Source of the DNA: WLND01 sp040398845
GTDB lineage: Bacteria > Actinomycetota > Actinomycetes > S36-B12
Assembly (NCBI GenBank): GCA_040398845.1
Contig: JBBATH010000007.1
Span: forward strand, 1 to 64,000
Length of the DNA stretch: 64,000 bases
Direction: 5' to 3'
The position numbers and the translations under genes are program-made. Below are positions 48,999 to 57,072 of this stretch, in pieces (position 1 is the stretch's first letter; each line of letters begins with the position of its first letter). The notes under the pieces are model-generated. The model was not told the DNA's origin. It saw only the letters and a program-made list of their open reading frames with translations, and ran no database searches.

Positions 48999-49760
48999 AT
49001 GGAGATGGTGATCGGCCCACGCACCGGAATGCTCAGCCACGATGATCTCGCCTGGGCATATACGTGGCCGGCCGAGGGACGCTGGGTTCGCGCAATGATG
49101 GTGACGACCCTCGACGGCGCGCCAGCGGGGCCGGATGGCCGCAGCGGCTCGATCTCATCGCCGGCCGACCGTGCGGTGCTCGTCGAAGCACGGCGGCTCA
49201 GCGACGTCGTCCTCATCGGGGCCGGCACCCTGCGAGCTGAGCGTTACAACCCGATGCGAGCCAAGCCCGCCGACGCCGACGAGCGAGCGCGGCTCGGCCT
49301 CGCGCCAGCGCCGGTGGTTGCGGTGGTGAGCGCATCGCTCGATCTCCCGTGGTCGGATGCCTTCTTCTCGGAGTCGGCGGTGACTCCGATCGTGGTCACG
49401 GTCGATTCGGTGGAGGACGGACGTCTCAGGGCGTCGCGGGAGCGCGCCGATGTCATTGCGCTGCCCGGCTCGTCCGTCCGTCCTGATGAGCTCATTCGAG
49501 TTCTCGAGTCGAGGGGACTCACTCGAATCGTCTGCGAGGGCGGCCCTCGGCTGCTTGCCGGGCTGTCGGGCGCCGGCCTCATCGACGAGGCCGATATCTC
49601 GATTTCACCACTGCTCACCTCCGGCGGCCAGGTCCTCGCGGGCCCTCCCTCCGCATCTCCGGCGGAACTCGACCTCGTCCATGTGATCGCCGACAGCGGC
49701 TTTCTCTTCACGAGGTATCTCGCTCGTCGGGCGGACGCTGCCGTCAGCACGCGACCCTAG
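48999..49760 (+). CDS. RibD-C-terminal (dihydrofolate reductase-fold) pyrimidine reductase-like protein
   Basis: Protein of 253 residues with the RibD-C/DHFR fold: VRAMMVTTLDGAPAGPDGRS, RRLSDVVLIGAGTLRAERYN, GLTRIVCEGGPRLLAGLSGA and EADISISPLLTSGG. The N-terminal deaminase domain of RibD is absent, so it is a stand-alone reductase. It is followed after 9 bases by a dihydropteroate synthase-like gene. The pair is seen in other actinobacteria, and the reductase may act on a pterin or flavin precursor rather than in the normal riboflavin route. Confidence 0.85.
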   Translation: MEMVIGPRTGMLSHDDLAWAYTWPAEGRWVRAMMVTTLDGAPAGPDGRSGSISSPADRAVLVEARRLSDVVLIGAGTLRAERYNPMRAKPADADERARLGLAPAPVVAVVSASLDLPWSDAFFSESAVTPIVVTVDSVEDGRLRASRERADVIALPGSSVRPDELIRVLESRGLTRIVCEGGPRLLAGLSGAGLIDEADISISPLLTSGGQVLAGPPSASPAELDLVHVIADSGFLFTRYLARRADAAVSTRP

Positions 49761-49769
49761 ACTCGTTGC

Positions 49770-50663
49770 GTGCTCACACTCGCCGCTCTCGCCGAGCTCG
49801 CGGGGCAGTACCACTCCGACCTCGATCGCCCTGTCGAGCCGCTCGTCGTTGGGGGCCGCACCTTCGAAGTCGACGTCCGTCCGACCGTGATGGGCACGAT
49901 CAATCTTTCCCGTGATTCGACCTACCGCGAGAGCATCGCGACCTCCACCGAATCAGCGATCCGCAAGGGCCGCATCATGGCCGCTCAAGGCGCTGATTTC
50001 GTCGATCTCGGGGCCGAGTCGAGCACGGCCAAGGCGAGCCGAGTTGGGCCGAGCCAGCAGATCGCCCTTCTCGTCCCGGTCATCGAAGCTCTCACCGAGC
50101 AGGGGGTCGTCGTGTCGGCCGAGACCTATGAGCCTGCGGTCGTAAGAGCCTGCCTTGCGGCTGGGGCTCAGATCCTCAACCTCACCGGCGCTGCCCACCA
50201 CGACGAGATATACGCCCTGGCGGCCGAATCCGGGGCGACGGTGATCATGTGTTACGTGGGCGGCGCGAACGTCCGCGACATCACGAATGTCACCGTTGAC
50301 GACGACCCGATACCCGGCCTCTTGGATCATTTCGAGAGGCGACTGGCTCAGGCGAGGTCGGCAGGGGTCGTGAGCCTCGCCATCGACCCGGGCATGGGGT
50401 TTTTCTACGGCAACCTGGTCGATCCGATGACTCGTGCACGGCACCAATCATCGGTGCTCCTCAACACCTTTCGCCTGCGGGCTCTCGGGGTGCCGATCTG
50501 CAACGCGATGCCGCACGCCTTTGACATCTTCGAGGGCCAGTTCAGGGTGGCCGAGGGCTTCTTCACGGTGCTCGGCCTGCTCGGCGGCACGAGCATCCTG
50601 CGCACCCATGAGGTGGCTCAGGTGTCTGCGGTCATCACGGCGATGCAGATGCTGGGCCGCTAG
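49770..50663 (+). CDS. Dihydropteroate synthase-like (pterin-binding) protein, variant motifs
   Basis: TIM-barrel protein of 297 residues from GTG 49770. The usual NVTPDSF block is replaced by VMGTINLSRDSTYRES. The barrel strands VDLGAESSTAKAS and VSAETYEPAVVRACLAAGA (where DHPS has SVDT) and LAIDPGMGFFYGN resemble DHPS, but key substrate residues differ. It is probably not the housekeeping FolP. With the RibD-C reductase next to it, a role in an alternative pterin or flavin-like cofactor pathway is plausible. Confidence 0.75.
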   Translation: MLTLAALAELAGQYHSDLDRPVEPLVVGGRTFEVDVRPTVMGTINLSRDSTYRESIATSTESAIRKGRIMAAQGADFVDLGAESSTAKASRVGPSQQIALLVPVIEALTEQGVVVSAETYEPAVVRACLAAGAQILNLTGAAHHDEIYALAAESGATVIMCYVGGANVRDITNVTVDDDPIPGLLDHFERRLAQARSAGVVSLAIDPGMGFFYGNLVDPMTRARHQSSVLLNTFRLRALGVPICNAMPHAFDIFEGQFRVAEGFFTVLGLLGGTSILRTHEVAQVSAVITAMQMLGR

Positions 50664-50693
50664 TCGGCTTTGCGCGGTTGCCTGTCGCTTCGG

Positions 50694-51263
50694 TCAGGGT
50701 GCGTAGACCGCTGAAACCTTACGGATTTGCACGCCGAGGGCGTCGTAGCGCGACATCTGCTCGTTGAGATCACCCTTGGCCGACAGTGCCTCGAGCAGCC
50801 CGAGTTTCGACTGGAGCATCGGCTGGACCTCATCGAGGGTTGTGACCGATGACTCCTGAGCCTTGGTGAACGCAAGATCGGCGGCCTTGGCCGATCGGTA
50901 CACAGCGGCGCGTGAGGCACCGCTGCGGGCGAGACGTTCGGTGGTCGCGGTTCTCGTCTCGACGATCCCGAGCTGACGGTCGGCGTCCTTCACGAGGAAC
51001 CGCATCCGGGCCAGCTCGGCCTTGCTCAGCCGGTCGCCGTAGTCGGCGAGGTAGCGGGTGAGGAGCTTGCCGACGGCACGGCGCAGCGTTGTTGCCGATG
51101 CGTGCGCGGCGGTGGCGTCTGCTAATCCCGTGGGATTCGAGGGATTGGCTAAGACGACGCTGGTTGACGGGCCTACGACGCTGGCGTTGGCCGGGACTGC
51201 TGTCCCAGACATGAGTGCCACTGCGAGCGCTGCGAGGGCAAGTGCTGGTCGGGCGCGATGCAT
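50694..51263 (-). CDS. Secreted helical protein of unknown function
   Basis: Protein of 189 residues. The signal peptide (RPALALAALAVALMSGTAVP, cleavage after ANA) leads to an all-helical domain (TLRRAVGKLLTRYLADYGDR, LARMRFLVKDADRQLGIVET, LDEVQPMLQSKLGLLEALSA). It may be a cell-surface coiled-coil. I do not recognise the family. It converges on the DHPS-like gene. Confidence 0.65.
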   Translation of the reverse strand: MHRARPALALAALAVALMSGTAVPANASVVGPSTSVVLANPSNPTGLADATAAHASATTLRRAVGKLLTRYLADYGDRLSKAELARMRFLVKDADRQLGIVETRTATTERLARSGASRAAVYRSAKAADLAFTKAQESSVTTLDEVQPMLQSKLGLLEALSAKGDLNEQMSRYDALGVQIRKVSAVYAP

Positions 51264-51404
51264 GGGGGCCTTTCGTCTGACCAGACCGCTGCGGCCTGAG
51301 TCTAGTTTGACGCAGTGCGAGTGCGGACAGTTCCAATTACTGGGGGTAGACGGGGCCTCGATTCTGAAATATTCTTAAAAATCAGAAAACCGTGGAGGAG
51401 ATCG

Positions 51405-51659
51405 ATGACTGTCGTGACTGTGCGAGAGAAGAACCAGGTGACGATTCCGCGCGCCATCGCGCGGGCAGCAGGCATTGAGCCCGGCACCACCTTCGACATC
51501 CAATACGTGAATGGAGTCATCACGATGACGCTTTCCGAGCACCGCAAGGCAGGGGATTCGCTTGAGCAATATGCCGGTGTCGGCAGGGGGTTGTGGGGGC
51601 AAACGGCGAGTGATGTAGCCGAGTCCCTCGAACGGGATCGCGCTACTTGGGAGCGGTAA
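51405..51659 (+). CDS. AbrB/MazE-like antitoxin
   Basis: Protein of 84 residues from ATG 51405, which has GGAGG about 6 bases upstream. The swapped-hairpin AbrB domain (VREKNQVTIPRAIARAAGIE, then PGTTFDIQYVNGVITMTL) is followed by a toxin-binding tail (DVAESLERDRATWER). It precedes a PIN toxin by 5 bases. An inverted repeat TTCTGA/TCAGAA lies at 51362-51387 just upstream and may be its operator. Confidence 0.85.
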   Translation: MTVVTVREKNQVTIPRAIARAAGIEPGTTFDIQYVNGVITMTLSEHRKAGDSLEQYAGVGRGLWGQTASDVAESLERDRATWER

Positions 51660-51664
51660 CCAAC

Positions 51665-52102
51665 GTGCTCGATGCCATGTCGGGCCAACGTGTCTACTTC
51701 GACGCCAATGTATTCGTGTACTTCCTCGACCAGCACCCCCATTACTTCGAACTCGTCGAACCCCTGCTCATGGCGGCCTACGACGGCCGAATCATCGCGG
51801 TGACGGGCGATGCCGTCGTTGCCGAGGTCATGGTGAAGCCCTATCAACTCGCGAATCCAATCCGAATCCGCGAGATCCAGTCCTTCTTTGCAACTCGTCA
51901 TCTGCTGGAGATCCGATCACACTCCTCGGACGACTTCGACGCTGCTGCCCGACTCCGCGCTGGTGCGCGGATGAAGTTCATCGACGCCCTGCATTACGCG
52001 ACCGCGGTCAACGCCCGATGCCAATATCTCGTCACGAATGATGGCGACTTTGCGACGAGCCCCGAGATAATCGTCGTCCCGATTCAATCCTTGCGCAGGT
52101 GA
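51665..52102 (+). CDS. PIN-domain toxin partner of AbrB antitoxin
   Basis: Protein of 145 residues from GTG 51665, which has GGGAG about 11 bases upstream; ATG 51677 is also possible. The metal ligands are visible: Asp in VYFDANVFVYFLD, Glu in VVAEVMVKP, Asp in MKFIDALHYATA and Asp in LVTNDGDFATS. It sits 5 bases after the AbrB-type antitoxin. The gene is intact. Ribonuclease toxin by family. Confidence 0.85.
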   Translation: MLDAMSGQRVYFDANVFVYFLDQHPHYFELVEPLLMAAYDGRIIAVTGDAVVAEVMVKPYQLANPIRIREIQSFFATRHLLEIRSHSSDDFDAAARLRAGARMKFIDALHYATAVNARCQYLVTNDGDFATSPEIIVVPIQSLRR

Positions 52103-52130
52103 CCGCCAGGTTCGGCGCTAGCGTTACCCC

Positions 52131-52523
52131 ATGGAAGATCGAAATATCCTCGGCGGCCCCCTCGATCCCTGCGGCCTTGACCCCGTCACCGGATTCTTCC
52201 GAGACGGCTGTTGCTCAACCGGCCCGGAGGACCTCGGCTCGCACACCGTCTGCGCAGTGGTGACAACGGAGTTCCTCGAGCACCAGCGCGAGATCGGCAA
52301 CGACCTCATGACTCCGTATCCGGAGTACGGGTTTCCTGGCCTGCGTGCCGGTGACAGGTGGTGCGTCTGCGCCGGCCGTTGGCTGCAGTCGTACCAGGCG
52401 GGCAAGGCATCTCCGGTTGTCCTGAAGTCGACGAATGAAGCCGCCCTCACCATCGTCCCCAAAGAAGCGCTGCTCGAGTGCGCCGCCGATGCGCCGGACG
52501 ACATCTCAGCGCTCATGCCCTAG
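52131..52523 (+). CDS. DUF2237 family protein
   Basis: Protein of 130 residues with the family's Cys-rich pattern: NILGGPLDPCGLDPVTGFFR, DGCCSTGPEDLGSHTVCAVV, EYGFPGLRAGDRWCVCAGRW. The Cys set (DPCG, DGCC, TVCA, WCVC) probably binds a metal. The role of the family is unknown. It precedes dcd with 44 bases between them. Confidence 0.9.
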   Translation: MEDRNILGGPLDPCGLDPVTGFFRDGCCSTGPEDLGSHTVCAVVTTEFLEHQREIGNDLMTPYPEYGFPGLRAGDRWCVCAGRWLQSYQAGKASPVVLKSTNEAALTIVPKEALLECAADAPDDISALMP

Positions 52524-52567
52524 TCCCGTTACCGTCTCACGAACTTACGGATTGGATACCCCCTACA

Positions 52568-53143
52568 GTGCTGCTCTCCGACCGTGACATCCGTGCCGAG
52601 CTCGCCGCCGGCCGGGTCGGGCTCGACCCATTCGATGAGGAGATGATCCAGCCCTCGAGCATGGATGTCCGCCTCGATCGGATGTTCCGCGTCTTCGAGA
52701 ACCATCGCTACCCACACATCGACCCGGCCGTCGAGCAGCCCGACCTCACCAGGCTGATTGAGCCGGAGGGCGATGAGCCGTTCATCCTGCATCCTGGCGA
52801 GTTCGTGCTGGGTTCCACTTACGAGGTGGTGACGCTGCCCGACGACATCGCCGGCCGACTTGAGGGCAAGTCGTCGCTCGGACGCCTCGGGCTGCTCACC
52901 CACTCGACCGCCGGGTTCATCGACCCTGGGTTCACCGGCCACGTCACGCTCGAGCTTTCGAATGTCGCGAATCTGCCGATCATGCTCTACCCGGGGATGA
53001 AGATCGGCCAACTGTGCCTGTTCCGCCTCTCATCGCCGGCGGAGCATCCCTATGGGTCGGCGAAGTATGGTTCGCGCTACCAGGGCCAGCGGGGCCCGAC
53101 CCCGTCCCGCTCATTCGCAAACTTCCACCGAACGCAGGTCTGA
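52568..53143 (+). CDS. dcd: dCTP deaminase (possibly bifunctional dCTP deaminase/dUTPase)
   Basis: Protein of 191 residues from GTG 52568. Motifs are MIQPSSMDVRLDRMFRVFEN, RLEGKSSLGRLGLLTHSTAG and FIDPGFTGHVTLELSNVANL, the trimeric dUTPase/dCTP deaminase core; Glu in GHVTLELSN is the catalytic acid. In Mycobacterium the close homologue is bifunctional, converting dCTP to dUMP. An upstream in-frame extension is not family-like. It converges on the acidic companion of the eCIS-type ATPase. Confidence 0.9.
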   Translation: MLLSDRDIRAELAAGRVGLDPFDEEMIQPSSMDVRLDRMFRVFENHRYPHIDPAVEQPDLTRLIEPEGDEPFILHPGEFVLGSTYEVVTLPDDIAGRLEGKSSLGRLGLLTHSTAGFIDPGFTGHVTLELSNVANLPIMLYPGMKIGQLCLFRLSSPAEHPYGSAKYGSRYQGQRGPTPSRSFANFHRTQV

Positions 53144-53247
53144 CCGATCTCGCCGGCAAGCACGTGCTCGTGGCCGATGGTCCCGCGGAAAGCTCCGGCG
53201 GCGCTTCGGTGCCGCGCTGACGGAAGGCCAGACCGCTGATGCCGTCG

Positions 53248-54228
53248 CTAGTCATCGTCACTGTCTTGGTCTTGATCGAACTTCACCTGGCCGTTGGCAT
53301 CATATTGCAAATCTGACAGCGGACGGTTTTGCTGATGAGCCTGGACGACATTCCACCGGTCGTCCGCTACGGGCGCTTGGGTCACCGGCGCCTGTCGCTG
53401 AGGCTCCATGGGGGCCGGGGATAGGCGTCGCTCACTCACGCTTGAGGATGAGGATCCTTCGGAGTCTGTGGCATAACCGTTTTTACGGACGTTGCCGTTG
53501 TAGAAGTCTTTGGTTTCGTCTGACATCCCCTCCACCCCTATTTCGTTGCCTGAAAACGCCGAACTGAATTCGTTGGCCATTTTGCGACCTGTGTAGTACT
53601 GGCGGTGTTGGCCGAGTTTGGCTTGATTCGTGAAGAGCTTGTGGTCGGCGACAGTGAATTCGGACTGCAGTCGCGTCATTTCCGAAGAGCCCGGCGCTGC
53701 GCTCGCGATCTGTTTCGTCAGTGCTTCCTTCTTCGCGGCGTTCTTCTTCGCCTTGCCGCGTCGGAAGTTCGCACCGAAGAGCCCGTGCCGGATGAGGTTG
53801 TAGCCGCTGAGATTCTTCAGGATCCCGCCGAATCCCTTGAGTCCGTTCGAAAGTCGTGTTCCCCAGCCCTGTTTCTTCGGCGCAGCTTCAGGGGCGGCTT
53901 CAGCATCGTCGTCATCAGCATCTTGAGGATGTTTTCCGACCCCGCCAGCCTTGCCGAAAACTGTGCTGAAGTAGTCAGTATCGGACTGTCCTGTTTGGGC
54001 AGGCGCAGCGACATGGGGCGCCGAAGCACTATCGACACTGTCCTGCCCCGCAGGGGCATCCTGCTGAGGCACGTTGCGGATGAAATTTGCATCGCCGGAC
54101 TCACGTAAGTGCCGATAGGCACTTTGGCGGGCCAGAATGTCGACTCCGCCCTTGTTTTGCTTACCTGGGTACTGCTTGCGGTACTTCTCCTGCTTTTGTG
54201 CGAAGACCTCGTCGAAGTCAGCGGTCAC
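53248..54228 (-). CDS. Acidic, low-complexity protein of unknown function, partner of eCIS-type ATPase
   Basis: Protein of 326 residues from GTG 54228, which overlaps the ATPase stop by 4 bases (GTGA). The N-terminus is TADFDEVFAQKQEKYRKQYP, then a disordered acidic Pro/Gln/Ala part, a hydrophobic segment (LKGFGGILKNLSGYNLIRHG), a Lys-rich coiled part (KKNAAKKEALTKQI), a Ser-rich run and an acidic end (DQDQDSDDD). No enzymatic motif is seen. Base use is less GC-rich than the neighbours. It may be a substrate, adaptor or effector of the ATPase; not recognised. Confidence 0.7.
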   Translation of the reverse strand: MTADFDEVFAQKQEKYRKQYPGKQNKGGVDILARQSAYRHLRESGDANFIRNVPQQDAPAGQDSVDSASAPHVAAPAQTGQSDTDYFSTVFGKAGGVGKHPQDADDDDAEAAPEAAPKKQGWGTRLSNGLKGFGGILKNLSGYNLIRHGLFGANFRRGKAKKNAAKKEALTKQIASAAPGSSEMTRLQSEFTVADHKLFTNQAKLGQHRQYYTGRKMANEFSSAFSGNEIGVEGMSDETKDFYNGNVRKNGYATDSEGSSSSSVSERRLSPAPMEPQRQAPVTQAPVADDRWNVVQAHQQNRPLSDLQYDANGQVKFDQDQDSDDD

Positions 54229-56201
54229 GGAACCTCCCAAAGGGTGAAGGCGTGTTCGGGGAATTTTAGCCTTCCTGCCTTGCGCCACTCCTCGCGGGCG
54301 CCTTCAAGGATGTGCCTGCGCTGCAGGGTCTCACCCTGTGCTGCGGCGAGGTAGGCGGCTGAGACCATCGCGGCACGAATGTAACCGCCGGTGATGTCGA
54401 GGGTGGCCAGGGCCATGCAGTCCTCCTCGGAGAGGGTGCCTGAGAAGGGGCCGAGTGCGGCGGCCCATATGTTGCGGCGGGCATCGAGCCCGGGTTCCGG
54501 GAAGTCGACGATCATGTCGAGGCGGCGCTGGAAGGCGTCGTCGAGGTTGGCGCGCAGGTTCGTGGTGAGGATAGCCAAGCCGTCGAAGGCCTCGATGCGC
54601 TGTAGCAAGTAGGCGACCTCGATGTTCGCGTACCGGTCGCGGGCATCGGAGACGTCGGAGCGCTTGCCGAACAGCGCATCGGCCTCGTCGAAGAGAAGGA
54701 CGCCGTCCTCGTTCTCGACGGTGCGGAAGACATCCTCGAGGTTCTTCTCGGTCTCGCCGATGTACTTGTCGACGACACTGGCGAGGTCAACGACGAATAA
54801 TGGCACGCCGAGTTCGCCGGCGATAGCCTCGCCGCTCATTGTCTTGCCGGTTCCGGCGGGACCGGCGAATAGGGCCGTGACGCCTCGGCCGCGAGCACCA
54901 CCGGGGCGCATCCCCCACTCGTCGAGCACCGTGGAGCGGTACCGAGCACGGTCGCACAGCGAGCGAAGCATGCGCTCCGGGCGCTCATCAAGGATGACAT
55001 CCGACAGTCGGATGGCAGGCTTGACCGTCTGCACTCGCGAGCGACGGGTTTGCCCGGTGACGCGGGCGAGGGCCGCCGATTCGGTGCCACGCGCGGCATC
55101 GCGGATGTCCTGGGGGTCGAGGTGGGTGGCCGTGCTCGCCAGCGACTGGTCGGCGTCAGGCGCGAGCGTGGCCCACCAAGCTCGGCGCTGGGCCACGGAT
55201 GGCAGCGGTAGAGATATGGCCCGTCGTTCCCACGGACCAAGGCTGCGTCTGGCGTCGACGAGCAGGATGACGGGTGTCCCGACGTTGTCGAACTCAGCGA
55301 TCATCTCCTGAATCGGTAGATCGACAGGGCACTCTCGAGCGTCGATGACGATCGAACGAACAGTCAGGGCGCTCTCTCGGACGCACACCTTGACGAACTC
55401 GTCGTGAGCATCCCCCCAGACCTCAGGCCTCTCACCCATCGCCTGACGAGCGAGGTCGATGACGATGGGATCCACCCCCGTTTCACGAAGCGCGATGTGG
55501 CGGGCCTGCTCAAGCCCGGCGGTACCGGCACGCGCGCGGAGGAGGACGGGAGTGGCTTGCGGGGTCTGGATCTCCGGGAGCAGCGTCGCGTCAATCCCCA
55601 CATCAGTCAGCGTGACTAGTGACCGTGTCAGGCGTTCATCCGGTTGGGTATTCCCCAGCAGGTGAGCGATTGTGCGCTCAGGCACGGTCACGACCTGGGC
55701 GAGCAATGCTCGGCTCGCGGGACCTACGTCAATGAGTCCCAGCATCTGGAGGGGTGCATCCTTGCGCAGGCGCTGGCGAGCTTCGGAGTCAAGTGGGGAA
55801 TGTCCGGCAAGTCTGAGAACCGTGCTGACATGTGGACCCCTTGCATCCGCGTCGTTGTTGAGCACCACGTTGAAGTGCTCGAAGCGCGGATCGAGCGCGG
55901 GGGCGCTCGCGATGAGAAGAATCGCAAGATCCGTCTCGTCGAGCGGCAAGGACTCGGCGAGTTCGGTCAATTCCTTCGGTAGTGCTTGCCAAGGAATCAA
56001 CCCTGGCGCGGGCGGGGTACCACCCGCCTGCGCCTGACGCAGAATCATTGCGGTGGGGAAGACTCGTCCTCGTTGATAATCGGCCACGTCGTCCGGGGTC
56101 CGATCTGCTCGCACCAACGCAGCCACGCGCTCTGCGAGCGCTTCGAGGGGGGCTTCCCAACTGACCGCGCCATGCGCCGATGCGTGTGCGCCCACGATCA
56201 T
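54225..56201 (-). CDS. eCIS-type (Afp15-like) AAA+ ATPase
   Basis: Protein of 658 residues from ATG 56201 (a TTG at 56225 would add 8). The N-terminal roughly 400 residues hold winged-helix-like and helical parts, and the C-terminal AAA+ domain has Walker A FAGPAGTGKTMSGEAIA, VVDKYIGETEKNLEDVFR, Walker B LLFDEADALFGKRSDVSD, the DRYANIEVAYLLQRIE block, sensor TTNLRANLDDAF and arginine QRRLDM. This matches the ATPases of extracellular contractile injection systems. No sheath, tube, baseplate or tape genes lie in the window. It is co-transcribed with the acidic protein downstream. Confidence 0.85.
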   Translation of the reverse strand: MIVGAHASAHGAVSWEAPLEALAERVAALVRADRTPDDVADYQRGRVFPTAMILRQAQAGGTPPAPGLIPWQALPKELTELAESLPLDETDLAILLIASAPALDPRFEHFNVVLNNDADARGPHVSTVLRLAGHSPLDSEARQRLRKDAPLQMLGLIDVGPASRALLAQVVTVPERTIAHLLGNTQPDERLTRSLVTLTDVGIDATLLPEIQTPQATPVLLRARAGTAGLEQARHIALRETGVDPIVIDLARQAMGERPEVWGDAHDEFVKVCVRESALTVRSIVIDARECPVDLPIQEMIAEFDNVGTPVILLVDARRSLGPWERRAISLPLPSVAQRRAWWATLAPDADQSLASTATHLDPQDIRDAARGTESAALARVTGQTRRSRVQTVKPAIRLSDVILDERPERMLRSLCDRARYRSTVLDEWGMRPGGARGRGVTALFAGPAGTGKTMSGEAIAGELGVPLFVVDLASVVDKYIGETEKNLEDVFRTVENEDGVLLFDEADALFGKRSDVSDARDRYANIEVAYLLQRIEAFDGLAILTTNLRANLDDAFQRRLDMIVDFPEPGLDARRNIWAAALGPFSGTLSEEDCMALATLDITGGYIRAAMVSAAYLAAAQGETLQRRHILEGAREEWRKAGRLKFPEHAFTLWEVP

Positions 56202-56388
56202 CACCTGCCGGGAGGCGTGCGCCAATGACGACTCCCGGGCGGTCTGGAAGCACCGGCAGACTGAGTGCGGTCCGAGGCAACCGCGTCATGTTTCGTTGGC
56301 CTCAAGTCAATCCCCGAATCGCACTCCGAAATTACCGACACATCAGCCTCACATGCACGCCATCGATAGTCAAGGGCTTAGCCGACCG

Positions 56389-57016
56389 TTAAGAATCGAC
56401 CCTAGGGAACTGCTGATCAACAACACCCCCGTTTGCCACGCAGGGTGTCTGCGGGCATGCGTGATGAGTCGAGGAGGGGCTGTTTTGGTATCTGTGGTGG
56501 TGCTTTGGTGTGGTTCTGACGGTTTTTGGCCAAGCTTCCGCCAGCCGTAACCCCATCAGGGCGACGGCACGAGCCCGCATCACCTAGTTCGCTGAGGCGA
56601 ACAACACGTTCAGGTGGATGAGGTTCTCGGTCATTCCCCGCACCGACGCCTTCCGGGACTATGCCGCGCGATCCGGGCGGGCGATCGCACCGAGTTTCGA
56701 CTTGCCGGCCCGCTGGTATCCGGCGTCAACACCGATATGGGCTTTCATCCCGAGGTACCACTGGTCGCCCTTCTTTGTCTAGCGCATCTCAGGCTCACGG
56801 GCACCATCAGCGTTCTCCACCGGCGCTGGTTCCGTCGCGCATCATCTAGCCCGGCTCCTCGAAGATTTCCCTTGGAACTCCAGCAACTTCTTACCCAACT
56901 CGTGTCTATCGAGCAGGTGACGAAAGTGTAGGAGCGTCGGGGAGTTGCTCGATCGTGAACTCCAGTCCCAAGAACCGGCGCATCGCATACGAGTCGTAGA
57001 TCGCGTGCTCGACATC
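56389..57016 (-). pseudogene. IS5-family transposase, multiply broken
   Basis: Minus-strand fragments in different frames fit an IS5-type transposase in order: DVEHAIYDSYAMRRFLG with LEFTIEQLPDAP, then a frameshift to FRHLLDRHELGKKLLEFQGK, then KKGDQWYLGMKAHIGVDAG, a jump to KASVRGMTENLIHLNVLFAS and an in-frame stop before VMRARAVALMGLRL. The DDE centre is mostly lost. The 187 bases from 56202 to 56388 and about 56 bases from 57017 to 57072 contain nothing else I can support. It marks the boundary of the eCIS-type operon. Confidence 0.75.
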
Positions 57017-57072
57017 AGGCTTTACCTACCGGAACCAAATAGCGATTCACCCTCACCACGTGGTTCGGTGGA

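Noticed and set aside
51362..51387. TTCTGA/TCAGAA inverted repeat as a terminator
   Set aside because: The 14-base loop and A/T-rich arms give a weak stem; it is better viewed as a possible antitoxin operator, and was noted there only.
53144..53247. Possible small gene between dcd and the acidic gene
   Set aside because: Only short frames with no start context or motif; treated as a convergent intergenic region.
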